A stretch of 64,000 nt of DNA from Hydractinia symbiolongicarpus (lineage: Eukaryota > Cnidaria > Hydrozoa > Anthoathecata > Hydractiniidae). Within the stretch, counting starts at the first letter, position 1. Each line of letters begins with the position of its first letter. A model generated the notes under the pieces. That model did not search any database. It was not told the origin of the DNA and was given only the letters and a program-made list of their open reading frames with translations. Shown here in pieces: positions 54,622 to 64,000 of this stretch. The DNA lies in NCBI RefSeq assembly GCF_029227915.1, contig NC_079880.1:20396501-20460500 (forward strand). The letters are read 5' to 3'. Made by a program: the position numbers and the translations under genes.

Positions 54622-56400
54622 GCCAAATAAAAGGGAGGGAGGAGAGTGTATAGGATTTCTACACGTATACATGAAAATTTTCAATTTTCGTCAACTTTTT
54701 TGGCAAGGTTGTTTAGTAGCTTACTCTGGTCATTCTCCCCGTAACTTTATGATTCAGCGAGACAGAATCTAAGGTACGCAATGGAGTTATTTTGTTAATT
54801 TTAAAGATGGCCTAACGGGGATTTCCAGTTGAGATTAAGTTAGCTTTAGCCACGTGATATATAGTCACTTTGACTAATATCACGTGACTTTTTTTCGGGT
54901 AACATAGCCCCTCAAACTCAAACTTCCCTTAATCTAAGCTAGCTATATCGCAGCTGACGGAGGAAGGGCTTGTTCAAGAAAATGAAGAAAGGGTATTTTT
55001 AGCTTGCTAGTATATCATTACTTTTTACATGTAATGAACCCATTCTTATTTTCACTCACTGCAGATTTAGATAGAATAATAATAGAACTTAGATAACATT
55101 TAGTTAGCTAGCTACTGTAAGAGCAAGCTAGCATAAAAACAAACAAACAATGCAATATAGCTAGCTTAAAACTAGCTACTAAGCTTGCATAAAATTAACT
55201 ACTTAGCTGGGATAGAACTACCAATGTAGCTAGCATAAAATTAGATATTTTAACTGGCATAAAATCAGCAACATAGCTAGCATAGAAAAAATCTGATATA
55301 CAGATTTTTCTATAGCTAGCTTAGCTATACATTTTTATACATCAATATCTAGGAATCAAAAAGTTTACAAAAGTTAGCAAAACAACATTCCTATAGTTAC
55401 ATATTCGGCCAATAGTACGTTACGTCCCCTGATGATCAATGTTTATATAGATGCTTAGCCACAAAGGGCAATTCTTAACATTGAATATGGAGGGGAAGCG
55501 GGGAACCATATTTTTGTGGACGATTGTAGCCATATTGTAGGCACGTCAAGAAATCAACTTTTTTAAGTTACAAAAACGGAAATTATTTCAATATTTATAT
55601 ATAAATATATGGGGAAACTTTTACAACATGTACATTTGTTATTACGAAGGCGTTTTAAAATCTGACAAGTGGTCATGAAAACTGGCCAGGGTAACAACGG
55701 GTTGTTTCCACTGTTTTTATTTAAATAAAGTTGCAATAAGGTTTGTGGAAAATGTGTTACACCTATCGGATGTCCCTGATAATTTTTGATCTTCCATGTT
55801 ATAATCTGTGTTTTTATTTATGAATGTTACAAAAACTTTTCCATAAAATAAAATTCTGAGTGATTGTTTTAGCTGTGTAGAGTTACAACAAGCTGTTTAC
55901 TGTCCGTTTTTGAAATGGTATTGAACCAATATGGATGTGCGATATTGTTTACCTGTACTAAGCGTCACCCTGGATTAAAATTCATTATAAGGTTTTACCG
56001 GGAACGTTTTCAGAAAAATAAAAAATATTTGCTGACTGTTTTCTCTATGACATGGTACAATATGTAAATTGTGTTTTTATTCCTGGTACAATATGTAAAT
56101 TGTGTTTTTATTCCAGCTAAGGTTGAAGGAAAGATATTTTCTGAAAATTATATTACACCCGAAACACCTTATGCTGTGTGTGCTTCACACGACTTAGGAT
56201 ATACTGCATACTTGTACTAAAGCGCTCCTCATAAACGTGTGGCACAGTTTACAATTTCAAGGCATGAAAAACAATTATCTTGCACCTACAACAACCAGGT
56301 TGTATTATATTGGCACATAATTCTGCTAAGATGGTTCACTGTATATTGACCTTAAATAAATTTAATACCTTATATTGAGTATACGTAATCTTTAAGTTGT
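54622..56400. other. intergenic; TAGCTAGC-rich degenerate repeat and palindromes
   Basis: CACGTGATAT / ATATCACGTG forms a palindrome at 54,851-54,886. At 55,100-55,260 a ~30-bp unit around AGCTAGCATAAAATTA repeats with drift, ending in a hairpin with ~20-bp arms (GCTAGCATAGAAAAAATCTG / CAGATTTTTCTATAGCTAGC, 55,276-55,320). A tandem duplication of TGGTACAATATGTAAATTGT lies at 56,051-56,114. No gene. Confidence 0.55.
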
Positions 56401-56414
56401 AGGGGGGGGAGAGT

Positions 56415-56640
56415 TTCTATTAAGGTGCTTGCCCCTGCCTTGCCGTTCCCTTGCCATTGCCTACCCTTCATATGCCTTTTCTGGTACCTGCCTACTATGC
56501 CCTTGGCTGTGCCTCCCATACCTCGCCTACCCCTGCCTTGCTGATTCCACTTCCTGTTTCCTTGCCTGCCTTTGCCGCACCCTTTCTTTGCCGTGCTTAA
56601 TGCCTTTGCCTTGACAACGTCTCTGCAACACTTTCTATAT
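56415..56640. repeat. pyrimidine-rich CCTTGCC degenerate tandem repeat
   Basis: Plus strand repeats variants of TGCCTTGCC / CCTGCC with strong C/T bias for about 220 bp. The open frames on both strands here are products of the simple repeat. Confidence 0.6.
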
Positions 56641-57264
56641 TGATTAGTAAGCCACGTGGAATCCACAGCTTATAACTGGGAATTACATAAATGCTCCGTA
56701 AAAGAGCTAATATTATAACAACTCAACCTTGATCCCTGGATCTGCTTTCTCTTTTTGTATATCGGACGGCGAAACGAACATGGCCCTGGTGGAGGCTCAT
56801 CAAAAATTTTGATTTTCGCAAATTTTTAATTAATGCACTCGTGGCTCGTTTATCCTGATTTTTTACCTTCCTAGTCTTTGGTAAGCGAGATTTGATTTAA
56901 TTATCAGGGTATGGATTTTATCGTGATTGATGGAAATGAAACATTTTAATGAACTCAGCACTGGTGGTGGTTCTATAGTATGTATTGATGTTTTAATTAT
57001 TAAAGTATACGTTTTTATAATTTGCTTAAACCCAAAGTAAATCATATTTTTCAAGGCTTTGTTTAAGGGTAATGATGTGGTAGCAGTTTCGCCTATGGAT
57101 GTGAAAAAATCAGTTATTTTTGGTTTACTTGCTGATCTCCTTTCTAAATAAAAATGGAAAAAATATTAAATATTTTATTCATCAACTCTAACCTTTTGTA
57201 TAAATGGTCAGGTAAAATACTTTTTCTGCTACTGTATTGAACTTGAAACAAGGAAAGTTTAAGG

Positions 57265-57769
57265 TGGTTCCCCTATAAAGAAAACTATATCGCAGAGGAT
57301 TGTCTTTTCTGAAGATACTTGATGTCTTAAGTATTAGATATTTGGTGTTTTTTAGGTCGAAATAGTGCTGCTGTACACTTTTTGTCGATCCACAAGTCAA
57401 GAATGTCCATAAAAATTGATGACAAGTAAACTTTGACGAGTTCACTTGCAGGGTGCATCGTTAAGACAGCTTTCTGACTGTATGTGGAACACTGCATTTA
57501 ATATTCAGAACTGTCATATATTGCCTTAAAAGGCCCTAAAGTATCATCTAGCTATTGCACAGAATTAAACATCGACGGAGCTGTTTAAAAATGTAAAAAT
57601 GGTTGCTATGCAGTTATATTTGCGGCTATTTGGAAAAAGTTGCAGAATGCACAATAAAAACCCAAATTTGTCATAAGCACTACTTGCCACGGTATTCTAA
57701 GGTGAATTTTCTGTCAGAAAACAGGTAAAAGGCAATTCTTGAAATTTAGAAATTTTGCTAGGGGAACCA
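57265..57769. mobile_element. MITE, 505 bp, with TTTAAGG flanking direct repeats
   Basis: TGGTTCCCCTA at 57,265-57,275 is perfectly inverted at 57,759-57,769. TTTAAGG occurs just outside both ends (57,258-57,264 and 57,771-57,777). Depending on whether TTAA or a longer word is the duplicated target, it could be piggyBac- or hAT-derived. No coding content. Confidence 0.65.
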
Positions 57770-57777
57770 CTTTAAGG

Positions 57778-58663
57778 GAGATGAGAGCTTGTTTGGAAGT
57801 AGTGATGCCGTGGAGAAAAACAATGGAAATATTAAGATAATAGTTTAGGTTTTATTTGTTCATCCAGAATCCTCTTTATACCACTAAGGCTATCCAAGTT
57901 AACTCCTGTGCTCAGATGGTGGCGTTTGTCCAAACTTTTATGGTTATTGTGCCATGCGTCTGCTGCAGCGGTACAATTCTGCTCCGCTTGCACGTTGTTA
58001 CTTTGCAAATACAACAGTTAATTCAAGAGTAGAGTCACAATGAATACATGGAATAACCAAACGTTAATAATACTTAAAAAATGTTATTGCTTCAGTTTGA
58101 AGAAATTTTTTTTATTATATGGAAGCAAAATTTTATAATATTCTTCCTATCAAGGTTACTTCACGTTTTCCAGATTTTTTAGTTTCAATTTTCTGTGCTG
58201 TCTATTTAGTTCTTTTCAGTTTTTGTAAAACTTTTTAATTTTTTGTCTTTGCGCCTAGTTTTTGTTTACACGCCCGCATACACAAATATAGAGAACACAT
58301 TGATAGTCAAAATTTGTGCAAAATAACTGAATTGTATACAGTATTGTTTAAATAATAATGATAATAATCGCTTTCTAGATTTTCCTTTTTCATTCTTTTT
58401 CTCACTTTTAGTATTTTAATTTTTTCTCGCTATTCCACGTTTGACAAATGTAACTGAATTTGATTCTGTTGAACGTTTCTTCTAAACTGACAAATTTGAT
58501 ACCAGAGTGACATAAAAAGTTGGAAGAGCGTCCAGTTCTGTTGTGTATAACCCACATAATCAATTAATTATATTCTTAATGTTTTTCTTTTTTCCAATAT
58601 TGCTAAATATTTTTATGAACACAGGTTTGTGTTTTAATATAGCTACCTTTATGTATACATTTA
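57778..58663. other. intergenic spacer; nothing recognised
   Basis: AT-rich with chance frames only. Confidence 0.4.
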
Positions 58664-58925
58664 ATGTGTGGCGCTGCAACTTAGTGGTTATAATTCTCGC
58701 ACTTTGTGCGGAAGACCGGAGTTTGATTCCCCTTGACCGCGATTCAATATGGGCGAGTGAATGTTACCATAGCCCCGGGTCAACCCAAGCCATGTGAGGG
58801 AAATTACGGAGATGGCGCACTGTGTGGGCCGTTTGATGTTACAGGGAGTTGTCTGGCAGAGCGCGAAACCTAATTGGATCTGCGTAACTCAAAATGAGCA
58901 TTAAATACTCTACGACTCCCCATCG
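58664..58925 (+). repeat. tRNA-derived SINE
   Basis: The start is tRNA-like: A-box word GCTGCAACTTAGTGG (58,672-58,686), hairpin CGCAC-TTT-GTGCG in the anticodon arm position, and B-box GGAGTTTGATTCC (58,718-58,730; consensus GGTTCGANTCC). A GC-richer body without coding capacity follows (GGCGCACTGTGTGGGCCG). Contrast in base composition with the flanks supports insertion. The 3' boundary is approximate. Confidence 0.7.
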
Positions 58926-59447
58926 AAAACATGGCCCCTCTCAAAAATAATAGACACCGTATATACTTGGTAGGCTAACCATGTAAATTATGCAAATCTC
59001 TCTAGCATCATGTTTTATTTTATAATCCCTTACCTTTTTTGACAATAACATAGTTCTCGCAATATGTAAAATCAGTGAAATTAGCATGGAAAATACATTC
59101 AATCCTTTATCTGTATTTTCGTTGATGTATCCAGCTTTGTATTTTGTTGTTCAGTAGTAATAATAATAACTAACCAACCAACCAACGAACCTTCTCATCT
59201 CGCTTCCTTAGACTCTGAGGTAATAAATTATGTGCAATAAAAGAGTTAGAAAAGTTTTTTGTCTTACTTCATCATATCGGTATTCAGCATTTTCTTTTTT
59301 TTAATTCAAAACAACAAATACGTTGAGTGTTAAAGGTTTAGTTCTAACCCCCTGGTTTGCAGAAAGATTTATGTTAATAATAGAGATTTTACAGCAAGCC
59401 GTTAGACAAGAATACGCAGATAAGCGCTAAAAAATTGTACAGCAAAA
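58926..59447. other. intergenic spacer
   Basis: Contains an (CCAA)n-like word ACCAACCAACCAACGAACC at 59,173. Nothing else recognised. Confidence 0.4.
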
Positions 59448-60943
59448 AAAAATATTTATATATTTATATATTTTTTTAATTATTTTTAACCATGTAGCAA
59501 AAATATACATTAAGCATGTTTAATATGTTGAAAATATATTTATTAAATACGTTAAAAATGTATATATTTGAAAACATACTAAATAGATTGATATTTCAAT
59601 TAAATATCTGTGGATCCCCGGATGATAACTTGAATATAACTTGAAGCTCAAGTGCTCTGTCTTGGGGATGTATTTCCTAAGAAAGTTTTAAAAATAAAAA
59701 ATAAATGCGTAAAAGTAAACGAACGAACGAGCAAAATAATTAATTAACAAGTCGCTAATTACCGACGCATTTTGCAGAAAAATAATATGTTCCATCAACA
59801 GCAATATTTCCCAGAGGTCCATTACCACGAGTGGCTTTTATTGCCAGCTAAAAATTGAGCAAATTAAACTTAAACAACGAAAGAAATTGTTACACAAAGG
59901 TAAAAATCAAAAAGAAAATGACAAGCTCAAACAAACAAAAACGTGGAATAGAAGTTCAAATAAGTATGTTGTTTACACACTGCTTTCACATTCACGAGTT
60001 TCGGTCAAATTGCATTTTTAGTACCTAACAACTGCGTGGGTAACCAGAGACCATCTGAGAATAAAATTGAACCAATTTGCCAAAAATAAGTCATCCATTT
60101 CAGGAACTGACGTGGTGATCATCAAAAAACTTTAAACCTTTATATCTTCTGAACGATTGGTCAAAAACACTTAATCTTATACATTTCTGTGATCGTTTTA
60201 AGCTGTAACAACGAGACAAAAAGGTAAACAAATTTCCACAAAACGTTGACCTGTACTTATGGCGTCATCATTGATCTTTATTTGCGTAGCTGGGATGTTC
60301 CACAAACTTATCGGTTAGTAATAATAATAAACATAAAACTTTTGACTTCGTTAATTTTAAAAAATCTATTGACGTCAGTCTAATGGATTGGCATTGCCTG
60401 CCTGTCACAGACGGACGGACGGACGGACGCTTATCAATCTTAACCATCACCTTTGTAGTATTCCCTTACCAAGACTGTTTTTAATTATAAAACCGAAACA
60501 AAAGGTTAATTTTTCTTGTTGCTTTTCTTACATCAAATTGGGCTACGCTATTAATAGCCAAAGCAACAGGAACCCAATATTTGCCTTAGTCATCATGTCG
60601 TACGAACAGCTCTTCTTCTCTTCCCTGAGACTTTATGTGAATACTAAATGAACCTTGGTGAATACCGTACATATGAAACCGCAATGTAAAACAACCACCT
60701 GCGGCGCCTGTCCCAGCGATCATGTCTGATTTACGCGCAGCTACGTCACCTGGTCTTCCATGCTTTGCCATAGCAAGACCAATATTACCGTAGACTAAAA
60801 TAAATATGAAAAACAACTTAGAGTTCTGTCACAGTTAAGTTTCAACCTCAAAACAACCATAGTGTAAATGTTTTTCCTTGATGCTAAATCACTATATCTA
60901 AGAAAGCAGAAACATCAGAGGATACAGACTACAATATTCGTTA
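59448..60943 (-). pseudogene. inverted duplicate of the last three exons of the protease gene
   Basis: Three exons on the minus strand match MAM 2 core (60,532-60,794), MAM 2 end (59,763-59,847) and tail (59,648-59,676). Lengths (263, 85, 29) are identical to the parent exons and splice sites are kept. The MAM core copy has a nonsense change (RHDD then stop where the parent has RHGDQG), W to R in the core (LRFHMYG) and other substitutions. The intron, the ~130 bp upstream of the MAM exon and ~170 bp of 3' flank are included, so it is a DNA-level inverted duplication, not a retrocopy. Confidence 0.85.
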
Positions 60944-61649
60944 CCCTAATTATGGCATGCATCCTCGATTGTATTAAATTTTCCGTTCACATTTAATTAG
61001 GATAAAGGCGGAAAAAAAATTATTTATAAATTAATTTTCCTTTTGTAATGTATAACATTATTAAGACAATAGCGCCTCATGGTTATGATGAAATTGGCGC
61101 CCTTTATAAAAAGCATGCATGTGAATGACGCATAGCGAAGGACTAAAATACATTACAGGTCCACTGTACATAAATTTAATATAAATTGTGATCGGGCAAA
61201 ATTTTTAAGAGTGTGGGTAGGGTGGGAAAAAACAACGAATATATAACAGAAAGTATTCGTATTTTGAAAATAATTTTGAATGGTATGAAAACAAAAGTTC
61301 TGAACACAAAGCTCTCGACCATGTAAACAAAGATTTTTTTCTTAATTTCGTCTGTCTGACTGTAACATGGAAATGCGTTTTTATTTTCCCCAATTTTCTG
61401 CAACAACTGCTATTAAGTGTGTCTGTAAAAATGCTTTTATAGAACTGAATTTTCAAAAGACCAACGCTGATTTAATTGTGATGTAATAGCATGGTTAGGG
61501 TAAAAGATAAGGGTATAAGAAACAATGATCTATTATTCTCATGCCTTTATGGGCAAGAGATACTGGCGCCCAAACCTCCGATCCTGCACAGAAGTTCAAA
61601 ATGGCGCATTATAACTGTTGTTTGTGCTGTTGTTTGGACTTCTTTCTCG
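60944..61649. other. intergenic spacer; nothing recognised
   Basis: AT-rich. Overlapping minus frames at 61,176-61,456 have no domain. Confidence 0.4.
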
Positions 61650-61816
61650 GTTACTGTGGAAAGTTTATCATTTCTTGAACATGATAGTTTAGTAGGCGAC
61701 GTTTCGGGAGATCCTTCTCCCATCATCGGTCAAAGTAAAATGGTGTTGCACATGTATTTATATAATTGCAGAGGATCGAAATTCATAAAAATTAACCAAT
61801 CAGAAACCAGCTGATA
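61650..61816. repeat. dispersed repeat copy B, with hammerhead-like core on the minus strand
   Basis: Counterpart of 43,115-43,295, with the same CGACGTTTCGGGAGATCC and TTCTCCCATCATCGG core and the same flanks (AACATGATAGTTTAGT; GAAATTCATAAAAATTAACC). Probably the 3' or 5' end of a retroelement; class not determined. Confidence 0.6.
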
Positions 61817-61989
61817 ACGACGAAAATCTATAAAAATACTTTAAATTTTTTTATCAAATGTATTGATTTGAGTGTTGAAAATTAAATTTATTCATGATTT
61901 CATGTATGTCATCTAGCAGAATATACCATAATTAGAACTTTCAGTAATATTTTTGACTACAGTTTTCTTGAAATTTGAGTAAGAGTTAT

Positions 61990-62986
61990 GCGTACGTACG
62001 CTTTTGATGTTGATATATTCACTTCAATTTTAAAAGGATTTTTGCCGTTCAAGGTTTAGGCTAAAGGTAAACTTTTCGATTGAATTCAAATTAAATAGAT
62101 TTTTGGCTCTCATTCTTCTTATATTGGTTATAAAACGGATGCGTACGTCCGACAGTTTTCTAAACAAATCAAGAAATCTCTTAAAAGTTCACACCATAGA
62201 AAAATAAAAGATACTTTCTGTGAGCTAGACTTGGACTTAAATAAAAGGAAGCAAAATCTTCTTTTCTTTTTAGATTAAAAAATATATAACCATGTTTCTA
62301 CAACGTACGTCCGACAAGTATTATGAAAATTTAACGAACAAAAAAGAAAAAAAATAGCACTGCAATGACTTCAGATATTGTTAACGTAGGTACAAGGATG
62401 TTATCTGGTTGTTAGTTGTGTTGTTTTAATGAATCTTGTTAAAACAAAAAACAGGGCAAAAGGTACGCTAAATCAAAAACTGTCGGACGTACGCTTTTTA
62501 ATTATATCATCTTTTACCTGAATTGTTATGTTTTTTTTGACGAGTTTGAATGAAAAACATCATTTTGATGTTATTCGTTAATACTTTTAGACTACTTCTC
62601 ATGTTTTGAAAACAATTCTACTCAATGAAATCTTATTTTCAAGAAAGAACTTACTGCCGGACGTACGCTTAATTTATTTGGAAGCGCATATTTGACAAAT
62701 ATCAGATTTAAATTTACTAGAAACAGTGGCAAAATGACTTAAGGAAATAAAAGTTAAAACGTCAAAGTGATTCTGCAATAACATTTTCATGAGTCTGGAC
62801 TGACGTTAAGAACTGCGTACGTCAGACAGTCGAAACACAATAGATAGAATGGTGTAGGGTCCGTATAATGAAGTTAATTCTTAATTAACAAATTTTACGC
62901 TGAAAACCGGAAAATATAATGTCTATAATCTTTGAAAATGAGCTAACTTATCCTTTTATGCCAATTTTATTTTTTGACGTCCGGCG
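61990..62986. repeat. regularly spaced CGTACGTCCGAC motif array
   Basis: Seven copies of GCGTACGTCCGACAGT or its reverse complement/variants start at 61,990, 62,151, 62,303, 62,480, 62,654, 62,815 and 62,976 (spacing 161, 152, 177, 174, 161, 161). Sequence between motifs is AT-rich and not obviously conserved. The first copy is the palindrome GCGTACGTACGC; copies 4 and 5 are inverted relative to 2, 3 and 6. Confidence 0.8.
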
Positions 62987-62989
62987 TTA

Positions 62990-63860
62990 CCTAATTCAAA
63001 ACACACCCAGCCCCACCTCGTGAAAAATTTGCAAGGTTGTGGGTTTTATTCCTATCCGACTTGAACGACTTAAATTATCGAACTTGATGTCTCTGCTAAG
63101 CGCAAAAGTGAGGAGAACCAAGGGCAAGGGGAAAAATCTAGGGATAGGAGATGTGCATGTGTGTGCATGATCAGCAGCAGCAGACACCATTGACACTGCA
63201 AGATTTAACAAACTATTCTCCAGTGCAAATAAATTAGAATTTTTTTCAGGCAAAGATAAAAAGACGTTTTCAAAACCATTGCCTCCTGACATTTAATAAA
63301 GTTCTTCATTGCTCAGTCACAGTTGGAATTAAAAGAGGAAACATATTGAATCTTTGCATTCATTTTTTTGTATGCATATTTGTGTAATATTCAATGTGTT
63401 ATTCCCATCCGTTTTTTCCATCGTACATGGAACAATCAAATTGGTTCATTAATTGATGCTTTAATATCTTATGTTTTCAAGTTTTGTTTTCAGTTCAGTT
63501 TGATGGAACTTGTTTTTATAGTTAGTTCACTTTGGTGATCTACAAATATATGGTGTTGCTATTGGTAATTTGTGTTTTGATTTTCTTGAAAAGAAGTAAC
63601 TGAATGACGAGATCGTCAGTTAATTGCTACCGTCATCGGAGTTTTCGGCCCCGTCCTAGCACGGACTAATGTATAGCTCATTCATCTTTTTAATACATAA
63701 CTACAGACAATAATGTTTTTGGGACTGATATGACGTTACGCTTCTTGCCACAGTGACACATTTATTTGTTTATGGGTTATAATTTTTTGCTATATGTCTT
63801 GAATTAATTTTTCAAATTTGTCATATATTCAATCTTTTTATTTTCTTTTTAATTGTGTAA
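62990..63860. other. intergenic spacer; nothing recognised
   Basis: A minus frame at 62,996-63,292 has no recognised domain. Poly-pyrimidine sequence precedes the open frame at the right edge. Confidence 0.4.
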
Positions 63861-64000
63861 ACTTTCCTTCTCCTATTTCCTTCTCCTCATTTTTTGAAAA
63901 AAAACCGCGCCCTGCAAAAAATGCCAAAAAGACCCCAACGCCAGTGAATGCATTTAGACTCTTCTTCAATGACAAAACAATCAAAGAAATTGTTACTACG
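63861..64000 (+). CDS. piggyBac-like transposase/PGBD N-terminal fragment (runs off the edge)
   Basis: An open frame reads FEKKPRPAKNAKKTPTPVNA and then FRLFFNDKTIKEIVTT at the edge. The pattern P..F..LFF.D..I..IV..T is the start of the piggyBac DDE domain (DDE_Tnp_1_7) after a basic linker. No ATG is visible in the open part, so the start lies in an upstream exon or the frame is truncated. Whether it is a transposon or a domesticated gene depends on sequence beyond the window. Confidence 0.5.

Noticed and set aside
56370-56666. 98-codon minus-strand Gly/Arg-rich frame
   Set aside because: Antisense of a CCTTGCC simple repeat.
57188-57445. 85-codon minus-strand frame
   Set aside because: Runs across the edge of a MITE; no domain.
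61491-61814. 107-codon plus-strand frame
   Set aside because: Most of it lies in the dispersed repeat shared with 43.1 kb, where the frame is not kept.
1-64000. CRISPR arrays, bacterial operons, tRNA or rRNA genes
   Set aside because: None seen. The only tRNA-like sequence is the SINE head, and the tandem repeats are eukaryotic satellite or transposon sequence.

Overview
The window is animal nuclear DNA, most likely from a medusozoan/hydrozoan cnidarian (inference). It is very AT-rich. Coding sequence sits in short exons with GT..AG boundaries, separated by introns of up to about 10.8 kb that are full of transposon debris. The host protein is a secreted astacin metalloprotease with MAM and thrombospondin-1 modules, a style of matrix protease common in cnidarians. 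No prokaryotic feature is present.

The main result is one plus-strand gene spanning at least 10,019-53,425, and possibly starting upstream of 4,534. I assembled it by hand from 18 exons, plus one possible extra 5' exon. Exon phases agree at every junction (mostly phase 1, the phase typical of shuffled extracellular modules). The deduced protein reads TSP1 - TSP1 - MAM - acidic linker/propeptide - astacin catalytic domain - TSP1 - TSP1 - MAM - short tail - stop, about 870 residues without the optional exon. All astacin hallmarks are intact: the zinc motif HELLHAAGFYHE, the Met-turn SVMHYY, four cysteines and an EGDI aspartate-switch motif. The aspartate switch is duplicated in tandem and followed by a furin-like RQKR site. 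The start codon and signal peptide were not found, so the 5' end is open.

Layout. 1-190: C-terminal scrap of a tyrosine recombinase. 620-2,932 (minus): decayed Ty1/copia element. 4,534-4,755: orphan exon. 5,168-6,273: inverted-repeat DNA element. 6,867-9,237: Helitron cluster. 10,019-21,155: first two TSP1 exons, separated by an intron holding an unrecognised minus-strand gene fragment, a THAP/DDE transposase relic facing a SWIM zinc-finger gene, and a Penelope-like GIY-YIG fragment. 21,755-31,758: first MAM domain, its exons split by a 7-kb block of Helitrons in opposite orientations with a LINE fragment between them. 32,486-42,568: linker, propeptide and astacin exons, with a 1.6-kb frame-preserving minisatellite in one intron. 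43,523-53,425: TSP1, TSP1, MAM and stop, with a LINE relic in the large intron. 59,448-60,943: inverted duplicate of the last three exons, carrying a nonsense codon. 57-59 kb: a MITE and a tRNA-derived SINE. 61,990-62,986: a regularly spaced CGTACGTCCGAC motif. 63,861-64,000: start of a piggyBac-like transposase running off the edge.

The most unusual items are the domain order of the protease with its doubled aspartate switch, the head-to-tail Helitron arrays with a 120-136 bp mini-Helitron class, and the ~161-bp-spaced motif at 62-63 kb. All calls come from reading the sequence by eye; no database search was run.
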